This document shows positions 9,085 to 17,877 of a stretch of DNA of 64,000 nucleotides, piece after piece; the stretch's first letter is position 1, and every line of letters starts with the position of its first letter. The notes below the pieces were generated by a model. That model had not been told where the DNA came from. It made no database searches and saw nothing but the letters and a program-made list of their open reading frames with translations. The translations under genes were made by a program, and so were the position numbers. Location: NCBI RefSeq assembly GCF_009695745.1, contig NZ_VUNH01000009.1, forward strand, positions 83,990-147,989, read 5' to 3'. This DNA comes from Pyramidobacter porci (GTDB taxonomy: Bacteria; Synergistota; Synergistia; Synergistales; Dethiosulfovibrionaceae).

Positions 9085-10122
9085 ATGAACAGAGGAATGT
9101 CAATCAGAGGAATTTCCTGGTGCCTGCCGGAACGCTTCGAGACCAACGAGGATCTGGTCAGGGAATTCGGCACGTGGACGCCCGAAAAAATTTATAAGAA
9201 AACCGGCATCGTCAGGCGCCATATTGCCGACACCGACAAGCCGGTGTCCCATTATCTGGCCTTGGCGGGCGAGAAATTCTTTGCCGAACATCCGGCGGTT
9301 TCCCGCGACAGCATCGACATGCTGGTTGTCTGCTGCGAGGCCCGCGATTACATTGCGCCCGCCACTGCATGCGTGGTCCATCACAAACTTGGGCTGCGGA
9401 AAAGCTGCGGCGCCGTGGACTACGAACTGGGCTGCTCCGGTTACGTGTACGGCCTCTCCGTCGCCAAGGGCTATATCGCTGCCGGAATTGCCGACCGCGT
9501 GCTGCTGCTCACAGGCGACGAAGTGACGCGCTATGTCAACAAGCAGGACAAGGCGATCCGCACCATTTTCGGCGACGGCCACACGGCGACGCTCCTGGAA
9601 GTCAGCGAGCGCGACCGCGTCACCGGCTTCGACCTCGGGACCGATGGCTCGGGGCTTCGTGATATCATCATCGAAGCGGGGGAGACGGCGCTGCCCTGTT
9701 CGGAAAGCACGGCTGCAGAGCGAGTGAACCGTTTCGGCAACGTGCACAGCCAGGAGAATTTGTTCATGGACGGCCGCAAGGTACTCGAGTTTTCCTTGAG
9801 AGAAGTCCCCGGTTCGGTGCAGCGCTGCCTGGAACGCGCCGGTGTCAGAAAAGAGGCTCTTGACCTGGTCGTTTTTCATCAGGCGTCACGGCTTCTGCTG
9901 GAGCAAGTGCGAGATGAAATGCGATTCCCCGAGGACAAGTTCGTGATCAGCCTTGAAGACAAAGGCAACACGGTCTCTTCGACGATCCCGATCGCGCTGG
10001 GGGAATGCGCGGAACAGGGGCGGCTGAAAGCGGGCATGAAGGTCCTGTTGTCCGGCTTCGGCGTTGGCCTGTCGTGGGGAACGGTGCTGGTGGAGTGGGG
10101 GGCGGACGACGGCGCAGAATAG
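9085..10122 (+). CDS. 3-oxoacyl-ACP synthase III family protein (FabH-like)
   Basis: 345 residues, KAS III thiolase fold. The catalytic triad is visible: Cys117 in ELGCSGY, His265 in VVFHQASR and Asn295 in KGNTVSST. These enzymes condense an acyl-CoA with malonyl-ACP. The fatty-acid operon at 33-39 kb has no fabH, so this stand-alone gene could supply the initiating condensing enzyme. The active-site context (GCSGY rather than ACAGF) and lone position also fit KAS III relatives with other roles. The start follows a GAGGAGG element. It has its own terminator and no partner genes. Confidence 0.82.
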   Translation: MNRGMSIRGISWCLPERFETNEDLVREFGTWTPEKIYKKTGIVRRHIADTDKPVSHYLALAGEKFFAEHPAVSRDSIDMLVVCCEARDYIAPATACVVHHKLGLRKSCGAVDYELGCSGYVYGLSVAKGYIAAGIADRVLLLTGDEVTRYVNKQDKAIRTIFGDGHTATLLEVSERDRVTGFDLGTDGSGLRDIIIEAGETALPCSESTAAERVNRFGNVHSQENLFMDGRKVLEFSLREVPGSVQRCLERAGVRKEALDLVVFHQASRLLLEQVRDEMRFPEDKFVISLEDKGNTVSSTIPIALGECAEQGRLKAGMKVLLSGFGVGLSWGTVLVEWGADDGAE

Positions 10123-10213
10123 CCGGCGAAAAATTGCCGAGGCCGCGCGGCCGCGCGGACTTCCTGCGTCTTATTTCGCGGCGGAGCGTTGCATGGCGTC
10201 GCCGCTCGTGACG

Positions 10214-10254
10214 AAAAGGCAGCGTCCTGGTTTTCTGGGACGGCTGCCTTTTTT
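10214..10254 (+). terminator. Intrinsic terminator after the KAS III gene
   Basis: Stem GGCAGC-GTCC / GGAC-GGCTGCC with one bulged base, preceded by A4 and followed by T6. Confidence 0.8.
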
Positions 10255-10382
10255 GTTTTCGAGTCCGCAGCGCAGAACGAGAACGCCGAAACGACAGTGC
10301 CGGCCTAAGCAGCTTCTGTCGTATGCTTGAGAATTTGTGAAACTTTTCTGCTGGCGTTTAACTTCTCTTAGCCTTTTTTGTC

Positions 10383-10411
10383 TTGACGCTGAACCTTTTT
10401 TCCGTTATTCT
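10383..10411 (+). promoter_or_regulatory. Promoter of the sodium-pump decarboxylase subunit genes
   Basis: -35 TTGACG (10383-10388), exact 17-bp spacer, -10 TATTCT (10406-10411). The transcript would carry a leader of about 80 nt before the gamma subunit gene. Confidence 0.6.
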
Positions 10412-10497
10412 TATTCGCATCGTGTCTATGTTGAAGTTTTTTAATAGCTTGTATTTATTGGTATTCAAGGGGTTATTCTTTTATGGAGGTGAAGGGA

Positions 10498-10626
10498 ATG
10501 GTCTTTGACGGCATGGGCGGGGCTACGGCTCTCACGGCAATTGCGTTCGGCGTGGTGTTTCTCGTGCTCGCGGGACTGACCGGCGTGATTTACGCGATGC
10601 GTATCGTCAGCGCCGGCCGCAAGTAA
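10498..10626 (+). CDS. Small membrane subunit of a sodium-pump decarboxylase (OadG-like gamma subunit)
   Basis: A 42-residue protein: short N-terminus, one long hydrophobic helix (about 11-33) and a basic end MRIVSAGRK. This is the shape of the membrane anchor of OadG/MmdD/GcdD gamma subunits, without the usual Pro/Ala-rich tail. An in-frame ATG at 10483 exists, but its own codons contain the GGAGGTGA ribosome-binding site, so the ATG at 10498 is the real start. It is immediately followed by the beta subunit gene. Family assignment rests on topology and neighbourhood. Confidence 0.65.
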   Translation: MVFDGMGGATALTAIAFGVVFLVLAGLTGVIYAMRIVSAGRK

Positions 10627-10704
10627 AGGCTTGCCGAGGGCGTAAAACGGTTTAAAGCGGCTCGAGCCGCATCATCTTATGATTTTCCCAAGGAGGAAAA
10701 AATT

Positions 10705-11865
10705 ATGAGCGTTGTTTCTGAAGCGTTTGCCCGCATTGTCGGCGAATCCGGCTTTGCGGGGCTGACGGGCGGCAACATTGTCATGCTGCTGGTGGCATTT
10801 GCCTTGCTGTACTTGGCCATCGGCCGCGGCTTCGAACCGCTGCTGCTGATTCCCATCGCGTTCGGCTGCCTTCTGGCCAACCTGCCTCTGTCGGGCATCA
10901 CCTCCGGGCCCGTGCTCGACGCGCTGGGCAATGAAACGCAGGCCGGCGGATTCCTGTACTATATGTCCTTCGGCACGGTCAAGGAGATCTATCCCGTCAT
11001 CATCTTCATGGGCATCGGCGCCATGACCGATTTTACTCCGCTTCTGGCCAACCCCATCACGTTCCTCCTCGGCGCCGCCGCCCAGCTGGGCGTTTTCATC
11101 GCGCTGTTCGGCGCTATGGTGCTGGGCTTCAGCGTGCAGGAAGCCGCTTCGATCGCCATCATCGGCGGCGCCGACGGGCCGACCAGCATCTACCTGTGCT
11201 CGAAACTGGCGCCTCAGATTCTCGGCGCTGTCGCCGTCGCTTCGTACAGCTACATGTCGCTGGTTCCCCTGATCCAGCCTCCGATCATCAAGCTGTGCAC
11301 CAGCAAGGCCGACCGTGCCATCACGATGGACAAGCTTCGTCCCGTCAGCAAGCTTGAAAGGATTTTGTTCCCCATCGTCGTCACGGTCGTGACTGGTCTG
11401 ATCTTGCCCATGTCGGTGCCTTTGATCGGCGTGCTGATGTTCGGCAACCTGATCCGCGAGTGCGGTTGCGCCGACCGCCTCAGCGACACGGCTCAGAACG
11501 CGATCATGAACACCACCACGATTTTCCTGTCGCTGACCGTCGGGGCCACGATGGAAGCGGACAAGTTCCTGACCCTCGGCACGATCAAGATCATCGTCCT
11601 CGGCCTGGTCGCCTTTATGGCCAGCACGGCGGGCGGCTGCTGGTTCGGGCAGCTCCTGAAAGGGTTGAGCGGCGGCAAGATCAACCCGATGATCGGCGCT
11701 GCCGGAGTGTCCGCCGTCCCCATGGCGGCCCGCGTCGTCCAGGTGCTTTGTCAGAAGGAAAATCCCGGGCACTTCCTGCTGATGCACGCCATGGGGCCCA
11801 ACGTGGCCGGCGTCATCGGCACGGCCGTCGCCGCGGCCGTCATGTTGACGCTGCTGTCTCACTGA
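10705..11865 (+). CDS. Sodium ion-translocating decarboxylase beta subunit
   Basis: 386 residues, about nine to eleven membrane segments, OadB/MmdB/GcdB family and of normal length. The hallmark GGADGPTSI carries the conserved Asp157 that matches the sodium-coupling Asp of oxaloacetate decarboxylase beta. The subunit decarboxylates carboxybiotin and pumps sodium out of the cell. Which acid is decarboxylated depends on the alpha (carboxytransferase) subunit, which is not nearby. It starts after AAGGAGG and is co-transcribed with the gamma-like gene. The substrate (oxaloacetate, methylmalonyl-CoA or glutaconyl-CoA) cannot be told. Confidence 0.9.
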   Translation: MSVVSEAFARIVGESGFAGLTGGNIVMLLVAFALLYLAIGRGFEPLLLIPIAFGCLLANLPLSGITSGPVLDALGNETQAGGFLYYMSFGTVKEIYPVIIFMGIGAMTDFTPLLANPITFLLGAAAQLGVFIALFGAMVLGFSVQEAASIAIIGGADGPTSIYLCSKLAPQILGAVAVASYSYMSLVPLIQPPIIKLCTSKADRAITMDKLRPVSKLERILFPIVVTVVTGLILPMSVPLIGVLMFGNLIRECGCADRLSDTAQNAIMNTTTIFLSLTVGATMEADKFLTLGTIKIIVLGLVAFMASTAGGCWFGQLLKGLSGGKINPMIGAAGVSAVPMAARVVQVLCQKENPGHFLLMHAMGPNVAGVIGTAVAAAVMLTLLSH

Positions 11866-11879
11866 GTTCGGCCGTCTAC

Positions 11880-11917
11880 AAAAAATCCTCTCGTCCGCGG
11901 ACGAGAGGATTTTTTTG
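11880..11917 (+). terminator. Intrinsic terminator after the decarboxylase beta subunit gene
   Basis: Perfect 12-bp stem ATCCTCTCGTCC / GGACGAGAGGAT with a 2-nt loop, A6 before and T7 after. Confidence 0.9.
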
Positions 11918-12221
11918 TGGACGGTCAGTCCGTTTCGGGAACCATGGCAGGGAATGGCGTCTTTTCCCGGAGAAAAAACGGCCGACGATGGGGCAAAGCA
12001 GTGTGGGCCACGGAACAGGAGTTTGGTGTGCGCTTTCATGGGGCGACCTCGCTTCCGTTGAAAACGATTTATTTGTTTTCATAGAGGAAAAAGCTTTTTA
12101 TGCAATTCGAGGTGTACAATATCGCCATGCGGTGTCGTCGTTTCTGAAAGGCGGCGTCGGTGCGCAGGTTATCGTGCCGCCACGGGCGTGCAGGTATTTT
12201 TTCGTCCGGGAGAAAGAGCGT

Positions 12222-12470
12222 ATGAAGCTGCCCTCTTATTTTTACGGTATTTTCGTGCTGACGTTGTGTGCCCATAGCCTGATTTCTATCATCTACGTGC
12301 TGCCGTCGCTGCCGCTGCCGATTGGCGGCGTGTCAAAGCGCATGAGACTGGATGGAGTGCTGGCGGCTATCGGCTGTTTTGCGGCGGGAGCATCCCCCGC
12401 GATCTACGCGACGCTGTGGCGTTATCCGCCGCTGCGCGCGCAAACGAGCAAGGAGGCGGAAGCCCGATGA
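12222..12470 (+). CDS. Small two-helix membrane protein of unknown function
   Basis: 82 residues with two hydrophobic segments, about 4-28 and 44-65, joined by a short loop containing SKRMRLD; no recognised domain. The ATG at 12222 follows a GAGAAAGAG element. Its stop overlaps the start of the RNase H gene as ATGA, so the two are very likely one transcriptional and translational unit. The roughly 300 bp between the previous terminator (11917) and this start holds no other gene that I can support; a possible -10 TACAAT lies near 12115. Confidence 0.55.
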   Translation: MKLPSYFYGIFVLTLCAHSLISIIYVLPSLPLPIGGVSKRMRLDGVLAAIGCFAAGASPAIYATLWRYPPLRAQTSKEAEAR

Positions 12471-13123
12471 TCCGAGCACATTTTGACGGCGCCTCGCGCG
12501 GCAATCCCGGCGAGGCCGGCGCCGGCATGGTGATTTACGACGACGAACGGGTGATCTGGCGTCGTGCGCTGCCGTTGGGCATGAAGACCAACAACGAGGC
12601 GGAGTATATGGCGCTGGGGCTGCTGCTCGACGAGCTTGAACGTCGTGGTCTGAAGAACGCGGAAATTTGCGGCGACAGCAAACTGGTGATATCGCAGGTG
12701 ACGGGGCAGTGGAAGATCAAAGAACCCCGTCTGAAAGCGATGGCCGCCCCGATCATCGAGCGTACCCGCGCTCTGCAAGCGCGCTGCCGCTGGGTGCCGA
12801 GGGCCCAGAACGCCGAAGCCGACCGCCTGTCCAACGTGGCGCTGGACAAGGGGGAATTCATCGAGAGCGTGCCTTCGGATCCCGGCGAGCCGGTTCCCGA
12901 AAAGCAGCTTGACATTTTCGCCGCGGCACGAGGGCTGTCGGCGGGGAAGTCCGGCGGCCCCGAACTTCGGCGGGTCGGAGCAAAGGTATGGCTTGTGAAG
13001 GAAAACGGCGAAGAATTTGCCGTCGACGTGGAACATCACTGCTGCACCTGTGAAGAGGGGCGTAAAATTGGCCGTTGTCGGCATATCGATCTTGTTTTAA
13101 TGAAAAATCCAACTGTGCTGTAG
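12467..13123 (+). CDS. Ribonuclease HI-like protein with C-terminal SWIM-type zinc finger
   Basis: 218 residues. The N-terminal RNase H domain (about 1-135) has DGASRGNPGEAGAG with catalytic Asp7, TNNEAEYMAL with Glu46, GDSKLV with Asp70 and the final acidic residue Asp119 in NAEADRLS. It is the bacterial/archaeal short type that lacks the basic handle helix. After a linker (about 140-180) the C-terminus has a CxC-x8-CxH arrangement (CTC then CRH) preceded by HH, which matches a SWIM zinc finger. RNase HI removes RNA from RNA-DNA hybrids, and the added finger may bind nucleic acid. The start follows AAGGAGG. The fusion is uncommon to my knowledge. Confidence 0.85.
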   Translation: MIRAHFDGASRGNPGEAGAGMVIYDDERVIWRRALPLGMKTNNEAEYMALGLLLDELERRGLKNAEICGDSKLVISQVTGQWKIKEPRLKAMAAPIIERTRALQARCRWVPRAQNAEADRLSNVALDKGEFIESVPSDPGEPVPEKQLDIFAAARGLSAGKSGGPELRRVGAKVWLVKENGEEFAVDVEHHCCTCEEGRKIGRCRHIDLVLMKNPTVL

Positions 13124-13214
13124 TATCTTTTTCGGTGATTTGGGGCGGGCCGCTTCTGTCGTTTTTGCGTGGTTCATCCGATGAAATCAGGCACGTTGTC
13201 GAAAATATAACGGA

Positions 13215-13240
13215 AAGACGTAGATCGTCTTCTATTTTTG
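13215..13240 (+). terminator. Weak intrinsic terminator after the RNase H gene
   Basis: Six-base-pair stem AAGACG / CGTCTT with a 5-nt loop followed by TCTATTTTT. The AT-rich stretch 13124-13478 around it has no gene I can support and probably also carries the promoter of the next regulator. Confidence 0.5.
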
Positions 13241-13478
13241 TTCATAAAAATCTCAAAATCTTGAGGTGAATAAATGAAAATGAGCTCCACAAAAATACTG
13301 AAAGTGGTATTATGATGCATGTGGGAATGCTTCTATATGACTTAAAAGTTTTTGCAGAGCAAAATAAAATTTCGTCGCGAAGGACTTCTCGTAAACGTGC
13401 TGGCGAATAAAACTTGCCTTATTTCCCGTCAAAATCAGGCAGATGCGTTGCAATTATACAATGTCCGGGAGGAGACAC

Positions 13479-14678
13479 ATGCTTAGACCTATTGCTCAGG
13501 AACTTGCGGAAAACATTTCCCGCGTCATCGGTTACGACGTCGTCATCACCGATACCGACGGAATCACGATCGGCTGCAGCGATCCTGACCGCGGCATCGG
13601 TACGCTGAACGAGGCGTGCGCCATTGTCGGGCGCACGGGCCAGTCTCGTTGGGAAACGGAAGAGGATGCCCGCCGTCTGAGAGGCGTCAAACCCGGCGTC
13701 ACCTATCCGATCCTCGATACTGAGCAGCATGTGATCGGCACGATTGCCATCACGGGAGATCCCGAAAAGGTCAAGCCGTTCGCCCAGCTTGTCAAAAGCC
13801 AAGCCGAGCTGTACCTGAAAGAGCGCATGATCACGCGCGAACTGCTGGAGCGCGAGCGCAATCTTCAGGCTCTGGTGGCCGATATCGCCCTGTTCCGCCC
13901 CGGCATCAACGATCCGCAGGTGATCGAGACCAAGGCGGCGCTGATGGGCTACGACAAAACGCTGGCCTATTCGGTGATCGAGATCGACACGTCGTCGCAA
14001 AGCAGCGAGGACGGCGACTATCCCGAGCGCGACCGGACGCTGATGGACATTCGCCAGATCTTCAACGCCCCCGGCGACGTTTCCGGCAGCGTCGGCCCCC
14101 ATCGCTACGTGGTCTTCCGCAGCGCCATGCGCGGCCGCGAGTTCAATCGCGACAAGTTCTACGTGGCGGTACGCGAGCAGTGCCTGCAGTTGACCGAGCA
14201 GCTCAAGCGCCGCGGCTTTTCCGCCGTGGTCGGTATCGGCAGCGTGCAGGACGGCATTCCCGGGCTGGTTTCGTCATACCGCGAGGCGCAGGTCGCCCTG
14301 AACGTCGGCAGCAAACTGCTTCCGCGCGACAAAGTCCACATCATCACCGACTTCCGCGTCGAAGAGCTGTTGCTCTGTTCCGAGCCCCGCCTGCTCGACA
14401 GCATGGTGGAGCGCGAACTGGCGCCGCTTTTTGTGCGCACTGACGGCGAGGAACTGCAGGAGACGATCGTGGCCTGGTGCGAAAGCGGCTTCAGCGTCGT
14501 GCGCGCCGCCGAACTGCTGCACGTACACCGCACCACGGTGGATTACCGCCTTGAAAAGCTGGAGAGCATCCTCGGCGTCAAGCCGCGCGATTTCCGCGAA
14601 ATGAGCCGCTTTTACTGGTCAGTGATCCTGTGGCGGAACGGCAAGGGCAATCCCAAGACGATCAGGAACAAACGCTGA
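13479..14678 (+). CDS. CdaR-type sugar-diacid-responsive transcriptional regulator
   Basis: 399 residues. The N-terminal putative sugar-diacid recognition domain (about 1-135) begins LRPIAQELAENISRVIGYDV, followed by a degenerate GGDEF-like middle (about 150-285) and a C-terminal PucR-type helix-turn-helix (about 325-385) with LHVHRTTVDYRLEKLESILG. Relatives in enteric bacteria activate glucarate and glycerate catabolism genes. No such pathway is adjacent here, so the effector is unknown. The start at 13479 is preferred over 13443 because GGGAGGAG sits just upstream. It is monocistronic, ending at a strong terminator. Confidence 0.85.
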   Translation: MLRPIAQELAENISRVIGYDVVITDTDGITIGCSDPDRGIGTLNEACAIVGRTGQSRWETEEDARRLRGVKPGVTYPILDTEQHVIGTIAITGDPEKVKPFAQLVKSQAELYLKERMITRELLERERNLQALVADIALFRPGINDPQVIETKAALMGYDKTLAYSVIEIDTSSQSSEDGDYPERDRTLMDIRQIFNAPGDVSGSVGPHRYVVFRSAMRGREFNRDKFYVAVREQCLQLTEQLKRRGFSAVVGIGSVQDGIPGLVSSYREAQVALNVGSKLLPRDKVHIITDFRVEELLLCSEPRLLDSMVERELAPLFVRTDGEELQETIVAWCESGFSVVRAAELLHVHRTTVDYRLEKLESILGVKPRDFREMSRFYWSVILWRNGKGNPKTIRNKR

Positions 14679-14733
14679 AAACTCGTAAAACGAAAAAGAC
14701 CGGTCGCGTGACCGACGATGTCCTCCGCAGGAC

Positions 14734-14809
14734 AAACGCCAAGCAGCCGGGAGCTGATGATTCAAATGAATGCATCAGCTCCCGGCCGCTTGGCGTTTGT
14801 GTGTTTTTT
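14734..14809. terminator. Strong bidirectional terminator between the CdaR-type gene and ggt
   Basis: Long inverted repeat: arms of about 25 bases (AAACGCCAAGC... and ...GCTTGGCGTTT) with one mismatch around a 13-nt loop, and T-rich DNA on the right. It separates two convergent genes. Confidence 0.85.
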
Positions 14810-14831
14810 GAGCGGAGGGGGGCGGTCCCTT

Positions 14832-16439
14832 TTACCAGGCGGCGACGCAGCCGTCGGCGCGCGGCTCGGTGGCGCCGATGAGCACGTCGTCGCCGCCGCG
14901 CAGGATCATCTGGCCGCGGCCGAAGCTGAGGAAGTCGTCGGTGACGGTCACTTCGTGGCCGCGTTTGCGCAGCCCTTCGGCCACGGCAGGGTCAAAGCCG
15001 GCTTCCAGTTCCACCTTCTTGCCGCCGATCCACTGCCAGCGCGGCGCGTCGAGAGCTTCCTGGGGATTGAGGCCGTAATCGATCATGTTCATCAACACCT
15101 GTACGTGTCCCTGGGGCTGCATGAAACCGCCCATGACGCCGAAGGGACCGACGGCCCGGCCGTCCTTCATCAGGAATCCGGGGATGATGGTGTGATAGGG
15201 CTTCTTGCCCGGGGCAATGCAGTCGTCGGACCGCGGATCGAGCTTGAAGCCGTTGCCGCGGTCGTTCAGCGCGATGCCGTAGCCGGGGATGACGATGCCG
15301 CTGCCGAAGCCGCGGAAGTTGCTCTGGATGTGCGAGATCATGTTGCCTTCGCTGTCGGCGGCGCACATATAAACCGTGCCGCCGCACTGCGGATCGATGG
15401 GCTTCGGCAGCAGCGCCTCCGCGCCGATTTCACCGCTGCGTCCCGCGGCGTAGGCGTCGCTGAGCAGAAAATCCGTCTTCATCTTCATGAAGCGCGGATC
15501 GGCGATGTAAGTCTGTCCGTCGGTGAAAGCCAGCTTCATCGCTTCCAGCTGTTTGTGTACCGTCGGCTCGGCGTCGCGACCCAGCGAGGTGTCCATCTTC
15601 TGCAGCATGTTCAGCGTCATCAGCGCGACGATGCCGTGGCCGTTGGGCGGAATTTCGCAGACTTCGTAGCCTTTGTAGTTGGTTCTGACCGGTTCGACCC
15701 ATTCGGCCCGGTACGCCGCCAGGTCCTCGGCGCGCAGGAGGCCCCCCGTCTCTTTCGAGAACGCGTCGAACGCCGCGGCGATTCGGCCGCGGTAGAAGCT
15801 CTCGCAGTTCGTCTCGGCAAGTTCGCGCAGAGTCCTGGCGTGATCGGGAAGTCTGACCAGGCTGCCGATCGCCGGGGCGCCGTTTTTGAGGAACGTTTCG
15901 AAGAACGGACGGAATTCCGGCTTGTCCCTGAACGGCATGAAGACTTTGGCCGCGTCGTTCCAAAGACGGCCGACGATGGGATGGACGGGATAACCGTTTT
16001 CGGCGTAGTCGATGGCGGCGGCGAACAGCTCTTTGAAGGGCAAGCGTCCGAAACGTTGGTGCAGTTCGCTCCAGGCCGATACGGCGCCGGGCACCGTGAC
16101 GGAATCCCAGCCGCGCTGCGGCATGGAATCGTAGCCTTTGGCCTTCATCTTCTCGAGGGTCTGAAGCTTCGCTGCGCCGCCGCTGCCGTTGAGCCCGTAA
16201 AGTTTGCCGCCGAACCAGACGAGGTCGAAAGCGTCCGAGCCAAGCCCGTTTCCTGTGGGCTCCAATACGGTCATGCAGATCGCCGTGGCGATCATGGCGT
16301 CGACGGCGTTGCCGCCTTTTTTCAGAATGTCCAGTCCGGCCTGGGCCGCCAGCGGCTGAGAGGTGCAGACCATGCCTTTGCGCCCGCAAATGACGCTGCG
16401 GCGAGACGGATAACGATAATTCAGCATGTCGAATTTCAT
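14832..16439 (-). CDS. Gamma-glutamyltransferase family protein
   Basis: 535 residues, N-terminal-nucleophile hydrolase family. The probable autoprocessing and catalytic Thr is Thr355 in CGGTVYMCAAD. Other family marks are GGNAVDAMIA, the oxyanion and substrate-loop region GSGIVIPGYGIALNDRG and the C-terminal GATEPRADG. There is no signal peptide, so the protein should be cytoplasmic, unlike the periplasmic E. coli Ggt. It could hydrolyse gamma-glutamyl compounds or be one of the acylase-type relatives. It lies 132 bp downstream of a transporter gene on the same strand, suggesting uptake and cleavage of one substrate. The start follows GGAGG. Confidence 0.88.
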   Translation of the reverse strand: MKFDMLNYRYPSRRSVICGRKGMVCTSQPLAAQAGLDILKKGGNAVDAMIATAICMTVLEPTGNGLGSDAFDLVWFGGKLYGLNGSGGAAKLQTLEKMKAKGYDSMPQRGWDSVTVPGAVSAWSELHQRFGRLPFKELFAAAIDYAENGYPVHPIVGRLWNDAAKVFMPFRDKPEFRPFFETFLKNGAPAIGSLVRLPDHARTLRELAETNCESFYRGRIAAAFDAFSKETGGLLRAEDLAAYRAEWVEPVRTNYKGYEVCEIPPNGHGIVALMTLNMLQKMDTSLGRDAEPTVHKQLEAMKLAFTDGQTYIADPRFMKMKTDFLLSDAYAAGRSGEIGAEALLPKPIDPQCGGTVYMCAADSEGNMISHIQSNFRGFGSGIVIPGYGIALNDRGNGFKLDPRSDDCIAPGKKPYHTIIPGFLMKDGRAVGPFGVMGGFMQPQGHVQVLMNMIDYGLNPQEALDAPRWQWIGGKKVELEAGFDPAVAEGLRKRGHEVTVTDDFLSFGRGQMILRGGDDVLIGATEPRADGCVAAW

Positions 16440-16571
16440 GATTTTTTCCTCCGGCTTTCCTTGGGTTGTGAGCGGACTCGCGCGGCGCCTGACGGCGCAG
16501 AGCGTTTTTTCGAGGCCGCCGCTATTATAAAACAGATTCGACAGTTTCGTTCGTATTTTTCGTGGCCGGAT

Positions 16572-17777
16572 TTACGATGCCGGGAACAGATGTAGAAAGG
16601 AGGCGAAAATTCCCGCGATGATGATTGAGAATGTTGTCACGGAGACGAAGCCCGACACGACGAAAGCCGGCGTCAGCTTCTCGACGACGTAGTTCTTCTC
16701 GTCGTCGTTCTGCGCGACGGCCGTCGCCACTTCGTTGACGATCAGGAACGTGGCGGGGAATCCCAACAGCTGCGACATGGCGATGCCGACCACCATGTTG
16801 CGCGAGCCGATGAACTTCCACAGCGGCAGGACGTAGAGCAGCAGGAAAGTGCCGATCAGCACTGCCCCGAATACCAGCGCCAGACTGACGGCCATGCTGC
16901 CCATGTCGGAAAGCTTGATCTTCGCCAGGGCGGGAATCAAACTGCAAAACGTCGCCGTCATGAACAGCCCGCTCGACTTTCCCCGGTCGAGGATGCGCGA
17001 AGGGATCAGATGCAGCTGATTGAGCAGCATGCCGAAAAGCAGGCACCAGATCGAAGCGGCGATGCCCGTGACCCCGGCGATCAGGCTGCTGACGTAAGCG
17101 ACTGCGGCCGCAATGCCGAGCGTCATGTAGACGGTGTAATATTTGTCGTACCGGACGCAGAACGGAACTTTTTTCGGCGGAGCGTCTGTTTCCTCGCGGT
17201 TCTTCGGCTGAGTGGCCTTTAAAAGATCGACGCCCTGGGCCTTTTTCTTGCGGTAGTCGCTGACCAGCAGCTTCGCTTCCTTGAGGCCGAAGTGCGAGGC
17301 GGGGATGGTGCCGACGAATTTCTGCACGGCGAACACCAGCGTGCCAAGCGCGGCGGCGAGCCCGAATCCTTTTTCAAGAGCGGCGGCGGTCATGATCTGC
17401 GTGGCGACGATGCCGCCGTTGACGATGGGAATGCATACCAGAGCGCTCTGCATGCCGATCAGCGGCGCGACGGCAAGTACGGAGACGACGGCGACCAGCA
17501 TGGCCGCCAGCGACATGACGACGACTTTCCATTCCCTGCGCATTTGCGACAGGTTGATGGATGACCCCATGGAGAAAACGAGAAACGGCGTCGCCATTTT
17601 AGCCAAATCGGTGAGTCCGGCGACCTTAATTAGATCCTGAGGCAGAACGCCGCTCAGAAACAGCATCAGAAAGCACATCAGGGCGACGAACACGGAGGAG
17701 AGTCGAGCCTTCGAGACGACGCCAAGGTAATCTCCCAGCGCGAAGATGCCGAACACGACGAGAAGAGCCCAATACAT
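16572..17777 (-). CDS. Multi-pass membrane transporter, possibly a GltS-like symporter
   Basis: 401 residues, about ten membrane segments in two blocks separated by a hydrophilic, Lys/Glu-rich loop (about 190-235). Length and the two-block layout resemble sodium/glutamate symporters, but I see no decisive signature, so the substrate is open. The ATG at 17777 follows AAAAGGAGG and is preferred to an upstream in-frame start that adds a non-membrane tail. It is followed by the gamma-glutamyltransferase gene and divergent from a sensory regulator; the three probably form one catabolic unit for a glutamate-containing compound. Confidence 0.65.
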   Translation of the reverse strand: MYWALLVVFGIFALGDYLGVVSKARLSSVFVALMCFLMLFLSGVLPQDLIKVAGLTDLAKMATPFLVFSMGSSINLSQMRREWKVVVMSLAAMLVAVVSVLAVAPLIGMQSALVCIPIVNGGIVATQIMTAAALEKGFGLAAALGTLVFAVQKFVGTIPASHFGLKEAKLLVSDYRKKKAQGVDLLKATQPKNREETDAPPKKVPFCVRYDKYYTVYMTLGIAAAVAYVSSLIAGVTGIAASIWCLLFGMLLNQLHLIPSRILDRGKSSGLFMTATFCSLIPALAKIKLSDMGSMAVSLALVFGAVLIGTFLLLYVLPLWKFIGSRNMVVGIAMSQLLGFPATFLIVNEVATAVAQNDDEKNYVVEKLTPAFVVSGFVSVTTFSIIIAGIFASFLHLFPAS

Positions 17778-17847
17778 GAAGAGAACCTCCTTTTCGGGAA
17801 TGAATCGCAATGAATCCGTTTGTAAAAATAAATTCACTGCTTATTTC

Positions 17848-17876
17848 ATTATATGTGCGTCTGAGATGCTATAAAA
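17848..17876 (-). promoter_or_regulatory. Promoter of the transporter-ggt operon
   Basis: On the minus strand a perfect -10 TATAAT (17848-17853), 17-bp spacer and a poor -35 TTTTAT (17871-17876). A weak -35 with a perfect -10 is what one expects of an activator-dependent promoter, and the tandem repeat just upstream could hold the activator. Confidence 0.6.
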
Positions 17877-17877
17877 C

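Noticed and set aside
10483..10497. Earlier in-frame ATG for the small gamma-like subunit
   Set aside because: Those codons are themselves the ribosome-binding site GGAGGTGA for the ATG at 10498.
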